Assembly (NCBI GenBank): GCA_903860855.1
Contig: CAIOSF010000194.1
Span: forward strand, 1 to 10,780
Source: an uncultured Alphaproteobacteria bacterium
GTDB taxonomy: Bacteria > Pseudomonadota > Alphaproteobacteria > Rickettsiales > Midichloriaceae
Direction: 5' to 3'
Length of the DNA stretch: 10,780 bases
Positions 6,754 to 10,780 of this stretch are shown here, piece by piece. Below the pieces are notes generated by a model that was not told the origin of the DNA, made no database searches, and worked only from the letters and a program-made list of their open reading frames with translations. Within the stretch, counting starts at the first letter, position 1. Each line of letters opens with the position of its first letter. A program made the translations under genes and the position numbers.

Positions 6754-7809
6754 TTAACCATATATCAGTTTAAGCAATGCTGCCTTCTGCTCGTTACTGA
6801 GTGAAGAAGAGCCTTGGTTATATGGAGTGGAGACTGGTTCATGGTTTTGTTTTGTATTCTTCCATTGAATTAAGTGATTTGCATTGTCTATGTTTTTGAA
6901 GTTGCCGTTTGCAAAGTTTTCTTGCAGAAATCTATTATGCTTATCACCGACCTTGGGTGGGATATAAACATATAATTCCTTATTTGCTAGCATCATTTCT
7001 GAACACATTGAGACTGAGTCTCCCGTCGCTATGATTACATCAGAATCACGCAAGAAAGCTAGATAAGGATTTATGCTGAGCTCTGACCTATAAACATCAT
7101 ATATAATTGAATGATCTGTCATTTTATCCAACCATTGCTTGATGATCGGTATAAAACCAGGCGGCGTTCTGCGGCTATTAGTAAGCATAATACTTGGATT
7201 TACACCTGAGTTCTTTAGATTTTGGATAGCTCTCTCTATTGAGCCTAGCATAATAATTAGATCATCTTCACCAAAAGTGACAGATTTACTGCTTCCACCT
7301 ACCAGCACGGCGATCCTAGGGTGGGGTAGGGAGTCGATTTCAGATAATGATGCGATCTCACTCCAATCGATGTATGATACGGCTCCATTGACATAAACCG
7401 TATGACAATCTGTACGAGGATTTTGCCAAGTTCTTGCGTTGGACTTGTCATCATGTTTTGGTAGAATTATGGCATCGAACTTAGAGAATGATAGATTGGG
7501 ATGCATAATCTGTACGACTTTGCAGCCATATTTTCTCTTCATTGCCAAGGCAACCCTTGCTGATCTGCGACCAGATGAGATAACTAAGCTAGGCACTCTC
7601 TGGCATTTCATGACTTTGGCCCGGGAAGAGAGAGTGAGGCCAAGACATAGTAAGGGGATAAAATTAGGCAAATGGGCGAGGGGATTATAGGAGAGTGATA
7701 TCTCTTCATATGGTATTTCAAGCAGTTTTGCTAGGCTTGTAGCCTGTTTACTGTTGCCAATGCGAGGATCCGTGAGGACTATCGCTAATTGCTCTGATCT
7801 TGATTGCAT
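6754..7809 (-). CDS. ELM1-like protein (mitochondrial-fission ELM1 family, formerly DUF1022)
   Basis: The family is related to glycosyltransferases of the GT-B fold and occurs in plants (where ELM1 recruits a dynamin) and in many alphaproteobacteria, where its role is not established. The 351 residues match the family. Recognisable parts are the start LAIVLTDPRIGNSKQATSLA (8-27), PSLVISSGRRSARVALAMKR (73-92), VVQIMHPNL with FDAIILPKHD (98-120), AVLVGGSSKS (167-176), LTNSRRTPP (209-217) and the late AFLRDSDVIIATGDSVSMCS (251-270), where a nucleotide-sugar-type pocket is expected. The ATG at 7809 leaves the usual short N-terminus. It is monocistronic here, convergent with the Fe-S scaffold gene, and the upstream gap of 400 bases contains repeats. 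The last 35 residues are polar and probably flexible. Confidence 0.88.
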   Translation of the reverse strand: MQSRSEQLAIVLTDPRIGNSKQATSLAKLLEIPYEEISLSYNPLAHLPNFIPLLCLGLTLSSRAKVMKCQRVPSLVISSGRRSARVALAMKRKYGCKVVQIMHPNLSFSKFDAIILPKHDDKSNARTWQNPRTDCHTVYVNGAVSYIDWSEIASLSEIDSLPHPRIAVLVGGSSKSVTFGEDDLIIMLGSIERAIQNLKNSGVNPSIMLTNSRRTPPGFIPIIKQWLDKMTDHSIIYDVYRSELSINPYLAFLRDSDVIIATGDSVSMCSEMMLANKELYVYIPPKVGDKHNRFLQENFANGNFKNIDNANHLIQWKNTKQNHEPVSTPYNQGSSSLSNEQKAALLKLIYG

Positions 7810-7906
7810 TTGCGTATTAGTGTAGACGTTACCTCACTGTACTACATATCTCGATAATTTTATCTCAAAATTATTATGAATATGTATAGTTTCTATAAAC
7901 TAGGTA

Positions 7907-7985
7907 TAATACCAGTTCCAGCTTTTAACTACTGCCGCTTTGACTTCGCTTTCAGCTTGTCCATTGCATTTGGAAACTGGTATAA
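7907..7985 (+). repeat. Dispersed repeat, copy 2, with its own inverted ends
   Basis: The element begins TAATACCAGTTCCA (7907-7920) and ends TGGAAACTGGTATAA (7971-7985), which is nearly the reverse complement. It is thus a 79-bp unit with 14-15-bp inverted ends. The body (7921-7973) is about 84 percent identical, counted by hand with the ends, to 304-370. In this compact form it is the best candidate for the complete unit. It lies in the gap between the divergent... more exactly the minus-strand ELM1-like gene start and the kinase stop. Confidence 0.7.
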
Positions 7986-8127
7986 CTTACGTGGAGCTGA
8001 AAAAATTGAAATTTGGTTTCCTGTGATCCTGAGCTCGTTTAAAATATAATTTAGTATCGTGCCATCTTCCGAATTAAATAGCACAAAGAGCGATGCTCTT
8101 GATGATGGGCCGTGAATCCAATGGGAT

Positions 8128-8145
8128 GATCTGATATATCAGATC
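8128..8145. repeat. Perfect 18-bp palindrome
   Basis: GATCTGATATATCAGATC reads the same on both strands. It lies 65 bases beyond the kinase stop codon on the kinase transcript. AGAGCGATGCTCTT (8089-8102 area) and AGAGCGTCATCAT (8151-8163 area) flank it and are partly inverted, so the kinase message could fold a longer hairpin here. No T-run follows. It may be a protein-binding site, a transcript end or another repeat. Confidence 0.5.
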
Positions 8146-8179
8146 TATAAAGAGCGTCATCATGAGGTATTGCCAAGCA

Positions 8180-8212
8180 ACACAGTAATAGTTAATTCTG
8201 GAACTGGTATTA
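8180..8212 (-). repeat. Dispersed repeat end, copy 4, at the 3' end of the kinase gene
   Basis: On the minus strand this begins TAATACCAGTTCCAG at 8212, and its next bases (AATTAACTATTACTG) resemble the start of the copy at 7907 before similarity is lost. It faces that copy, so the two enclose a 306-bp segment with inverted ends, as at 304-513. The TAA at the outer edge is the kinase stop codon. Confidence 0.5.
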
Positions 8213-9778
8213 TACTGGTAGCCATATGGTTACCTTAGCTCCTCCCAGTCTTTTGCTGGTCTTTAATGTTAGTTTGCCTCCATGAGCTGTAGCTATACTA
8301 TTAGCTATTGCAAGGCCTAGACCATAGCTCGATGCATTGGTAGTTGTGTTGTGATTGCTCTTATGAGTTTTTGCTTGGGTTTGCTTATCGGAGTTGGCTG
8401 CCATCCCTGAGCTGAAAGGCATTATAGCTTGCTCTGGATTTGTGATACCTGGGCCATCATCTTCAACAGCTATTGCAATATACCCATCATGAAGCCTTGA
8501 CCTCTTAAGGATTACTGAGATTTTGGATGAAGTAAATTTTTCTGCATTGTCTAGAATATTGGTCAAAGCCCTCTCTATTGCTAATGGGCGAATTTTGCAT
8601 TGATAGGCCTCTACCTTCAAATCTTCATCCTCATCTTGCTTACGGTTTCCCTCACCATTATCGATTTTGTCGTAAAACGATATATTCTTATGTCGAGATC
8701 TTTCTATTGCCATCAGTACGAGTGCCTTGATGTTTATAAATGCCATCTCTTCATTTCCCTCTCCCTTTGCGAATTGAAGATAACTATCCAATAACCTCTC
8801 TATATCTTTGATATTGCGACTTATAACTTGATAAGCTTTTGCTTCTAAGTCCCCAGCCCCGTTGAGCTTCGTATTCTGCCCATAGTCAAGATTATCGCCA
8901 CCACCTTCTGAAAGAGAAAGAATAAGCTTTATTCGTGTCAGTGGAGTTCTAATGTCATGAGATATGTGAGTTAGCATCTCCATTCTGGTGTTAACATAGT
9001 TATCTATTCTCATTTTCATCTGTATTATAGCCTTGCCAGTGGCACGAATCTCAAGAGCTCCAGATGGTGGTGTAATTTCTCCTAGATCCTCTCCTCTACC
9101 AAGCTTACCAGCCATATCTGTCAATGCTAATATTGATCGCAACTGCCCCCTCATGAATAGAATGGAGATGATCATCATCGCTGATGCTGACCCAACCACC
9201 CACAATACAAAGATATGGGTTGTTGGGCTCTGTACTCTTTTTTCACTGAAACTGATATTAATTGATGGGTTTTGCTCACCAGGAATTGATATGATGCAAT
9301 GTATATCCCTATCATTTCGATATATTCTAAGTGGATACAATGATCTTTCTATGAGTTTTATTTCTATAATTTGTAATAATTCATCGTGATCATTTAGTTG
9401 TTGTTTATTGGTGGGATTCAATATGAAATCTGGCCTTACTAGTGATATCTCCATTCCTAGCGCCTTGGCTATTCTGGTTATTTTATTAAATTCACCGGTT
9501 GATAGTTCGTCGATTGATGTTGGTTTCGCGCTCTGCGAATCTGGTGCCTCGTCACGAAGCTTTGTCCGTGTTTGTCTATTATGGTAAAGATCCGAGGTGT
9601 CCTTATATTCATCTATCAAGGCTTCTATTTCTCCCGCCAGGGAATCGATCAGAGTTTTAGTGATTCTCTGCCAATGTCTTTGATAGAACACATAGACGGT
9701 GACTGATTGTAAAATTATCATCGGGATTAAGATCAAGAGAAAAAAACGAACGACGATAGAATTACTTTTTAACATCAT
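8210..9778 (-). CDS. EnvZ-type membrane sensor histidine kinase
   Basis: This inner-membrane kinase would sense a signal and phosphorylate an OmpR-like response regulator. The 522 residues show, in order: membrane segment 1 (about 11-32), a periplasmic sensor (33-186), membrane segment 2 (about 189-209), a HAMP linker (210-262), the H-box HISHDIRTPLTRIKL (271-285) with phospho-acceptor His274, the second DHp helix ending DSYLQFAKGEG (331-341), the N-box ALTNILDNAEK (404-414), EDDGPGI (439-445) and YGLGLAIANS (485-494). All catalytic motifs are intact. Unusual are hydrophilic inserts in the DHp hairpin (about 291-312), after the DHp (about 372-388), and in the ATP lid (about 460-484, rich in Asn, Thr and Lys). 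The ATG overlaps the stop of the preceding gene (ATGA), which suggests coupled translation. No response regulator gene is in the window. The stop codon lies in the repeat at 8212. Confidence 0.93.
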   Translation of the reverse strand: MMLKSNSIVVRFFLLILIPMIILQSVTVYVFYQRHWQRITKTLIDSLAGEIEALIDEYKDTSDLYHNRQTRTKLRDEAPDSQSAKPTSIDELSTGEFNKITRIAKALGMEISLVRPDFILNPTNKQQLNDHDELLQIIEIKLIERSLYPLRIYRNDRDIHCIISIPGEQNPSINISFSEKRVQSPTTHIFVLWVVGSASAMMIISILFMRGQLRSILALTDMAGKLGRGEDLGEITPPSGALEIRATGKAIIQMKMRIDNYVNTRMEMLTHISHDIRTPLTRIKLILSLSEGGGDNLDYGQNTKLNGAGDLEAKAYQVISRNIKDIERLLDSYLQFAKGEGNEEMAFINIKALVLMAIERSRHKNISFYDKIDNGEGNRKQDEDEDLKVEAYQCKIRPLAIERALTNILDNAEKFTSSKISVILKRSRLHDGYIAIAVEDDGPGITNPEQAIMPFSSGMAANSDKQTQAKTHKSNHNTTTNASSYGLGLAIANSIATAHGGKLTLKTSKRLGGAKVTIWLPV

Positions 9779-10113
9779 GCAGAGTTCTTCGTATAGGTAT
9801 CCCAGGCTTTCTGGAGTCTTTGTAGATTATGAAGCTTGGATGCTATGTCTTCCTGCCGGTCCATCGCGGCCTTCTGTAGTTCGGAAATCTCATATTTAAG
9901 TATTTCAATTTTTTGTTGGGCGTCATCTTTATAGGCATATGAATCCATCTCATATGCAATATCGGCAACATGCTGAGAAATTATTTCAAACTGTTGCTCT
10001 ATATCATCGGCAAGATCTTGGTCAAGGCTAGTGATTCTTTTTTTGAGATGCAGAATGTGTCCGATACATCCATCCAATTCGTGGAGAAAGTTAGAAAAGG
10101 CCTCTTCGCTCAC
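9775..10113 (-). CDS. Small coiled-coil protein coupled to the sensor kinase
   Basis: The 112-residue product is soluble, acidic and almost wholly helical, with heptad-like spacing in 13-55 (HILHLKKRITSLDQDLADDI) and 66-105 (QKIEILKYEISELQKAAMD). It starts at GTG 10113 with a good ribosome binding site (GGGAG, eight bases upstream). Its TGA overlaps the kinase ATG by ATGA, so the two are translated together. It has no receiver domain or DNA-binding helix-turn-helix that I can see, so it is not the missing response regulator. It could be a partner of the kinase, or an unrelated gene retained in the operon. I recognise no family. Confidence 0.8.
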   Translation of the reverse strand: MSEEAFSNFLHELDGCIGHILHLKKRITSLDQDLADDIEQQFEIISQHVADIAYEMDSYAYKDDAQQKIEILKYEISELQKAAMDRQEDIASKLHNLQRLQKAWDTYTKNSA

Positions 10114-10145
10114 TGAAACACTCCCGGGAATACCTATTTTTGCTA

Positions 10146-10176
10146 ATTATAATAGCGCCTCCATCTGAGTAGTCAA
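10146..10176 (-). promoter_or_regulatory. Sigma-70-type promoter of the coiled-coil/kinase operon
   Basis: On the minus strand, TTGACT (10176-10171) is followed by TATTAT (10154-10149) after 16 bases, or by a perfect TATAAT (10151-10146) after 19 bases. The first spacing is closer to optimal. The transcript would start near 10140, about 25 bases before the GTG at 10113, leaving room for the ribosome binding site. This makes the operon independent of rnhA upstream. Confidence 0.55.
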
Positions 10177-10209
10177 TCTATGTGAGATGCTATGGTAGAT
10201 TACTTGATA

Positions 10210-10290
10210 TAGTTCGGCACCTATGCCGGAGTAGGGGGTGGCGTGCCCAGAGGACGAGCCTACGCTCAGCAAGAATCCAAGGTCAAATGG
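10210..10290. other. GC-richer structured stretch between rnhA and the coiled-coil gene
   Basis: This part of the gap is richer in G and C than its surroundings. It contains the hairpins CGGCA-CCTA-TGCCG (10215-10228) and GAGC-CTAC-GCTC (10256-10267), and GGGGGTGGCGTGCCC between them. Further along, GAATCCA occurs twice, with the second copy starting about 17 bases after the first (10272-10296). It could end the rnhA transcript or be a small structured RNA. It matches no RNA family that I can recognise, including SRP RNA and RNase P RNA. No T-run supports a classical terminator. Confidence 0.25.
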
Positions 10291-10296
10291 AATCCA

Positions 10297-10770
10297 CTAC
10301 AGTGACAGTTTTACTGCTAATCTAGCATACTGATCAGCCAGATCGTTATATTTGTTGCCGGAATGGCCCTTTACCCATTTCCAAGCGATATTGCGTCCAT
10401 TTGTCAGGGCTAATAGTCTTTGCCAAAGGTCAACGTTTTTTACTTTGCCGCCATTCCAGCCGTTTTTTACCCAAGTTTTGATCCATTCAGTGATCCCTTT
10501 TTGTACATACACGCTATCTGTATATATGATAATGTTGGTGGTTGGTTCTGTCTCAATCAAGGCCATTATTGCTGCCATTAATTCCATTCTGTTATTTGTT
10601 GTATTGGCTTCGTGACCGCTTTTATATCTGATACCAAATTCTATACTCAACCCGGAAGTTGGTGTTGTAGCTACTGGTTCTGTGGTCACTTCATCATTTG
10701 GTACAAAAACTATAGCCCAGCCTCCAGGCCCGGGATTTCCTGAACAGGCTCCATCGCAATATATTTCCAT
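10297..10770 (-). CDS. rnhA: Ribonuclease HI
   Basis: This cytoplasmic enzyme cleaves the RNA strand of RNA-DNA hybrids such as R-loops and leftover primers. All active-site residues are present: Asp6 in YCDGACSGNPGPGGWA, Glu63 in NNRMEL, Asp85 in IYTDS, His136 in KWVKGHSGN, and Asp146 in YNDLAD. The 157 residues are near the family length. The loop between the first acid and NNRMEL is about 19 residues longer than in Escherichia coli (residues 24-52, Thr- and Pro-rich). The ATG at 10770 gives the typical start, but the frame stays open to the window edge, so an upstream start beyond it is possible. In many alphaproteobacteria ispH and thrB precede this gene; that lies outside the window. Confidence 0.96.
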   Translation of the reverse strand: MEIYCDGACSGNPGPGGWAIVFVPNDEVTTEPVATTPTSGLSIEFGIRYKSGHEANTTNNRMELMAAIMALIETEPTTNIIIYTDSVYVQKGITEWIKTWVKNGWNGGKVKNVDLWQRLLALTNGRNIAWKWVKGHSGNKYNDLADQYARLAVKLSL

Positions 10771-10780
10771 ATGATGATCA

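Noticed and set aside
1..10780. tRNA genes, rRNA genes and CRISPR arrays
   Set aside because: No cloverleaf with a TTCRA-type arm, no rRNA-like conserved stretch, and no regularly spaced direct repeats were seen by eye.

Overview
The window looks like a chromosomal stretch of an AT-rich alphaproteobacterium, probably from a host-associated or genome-reducing lineage. The alphaproteobacterial assignment rests on three genes: an Nfu-type Fe-S scaffold with the N-terminal domain typical of that class, an ELM1-like (formerly DUF1022) protein, and an EnvZ-like kinase ending its first catalytic half with the phrase YLQFAKGEG. The host-associated suggestion is inference. It rests on a nucleoside importer, long intergenic gaps, at least one gene broken by several frameshifts, several apparent gene remnants, and a small dispersed palindromic repeat. 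No species is claimed.

Layout, left to right. Positions 1-540 hold a doubtful remnant on the minus strand and a 210-bp inverted-repeat element. A concentrative nucleoside transporter follows (540-1865, +), then a GAT-rich tract with a possible acidic small protein (2038-2250). Next is a CrcB/FluC fluoride channel (minus, 2439-2819) and a large TIKI/ChaN/EreA-like protein (minus, 3009-4388). From 4497 to 6100 the sequence is decayed: a small frameshifted remnant, a roughly 375-codon gene broken into four frames (4828-5954, +), and a C-terminal remnant on the minus strand (5969-6100).

The right half holds well-preserved genes. The Fe-S scaffold (6130-6747, +) converges with the ELM1-like gene (6754-7809, minus). 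A repeat-rich gap (7810-8209) follows. Then comes a block of three minus-strand genes: ribonuclease HI, a 112-residue coiled-coil protein, and an EnvZ-type sensor kinase. The last two overlap by ATGA and have a plausible sigma-70 promoter in front of them, so they probably form a two-gene operon. No response regulator is visible.

The most interesting points are these. (1) A dispersed repeat with the end TAATACCAGTTCC occurs at least five times, often as convergent pairs. In two copies its first three bases are the stop codon of the adjacent gene (crcB and the kinase), in the same register. (2) The four-frame gene at 4828-5954 has each break at a slippage-prone site (an A8 run, a TAAATAAA stretch, a TG duplication), and the reconstructed protein reads smoothly across all three. 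(3) The TIKI-like protein carries a helical C-terminal extension of about 200 residues that I do not recognise.
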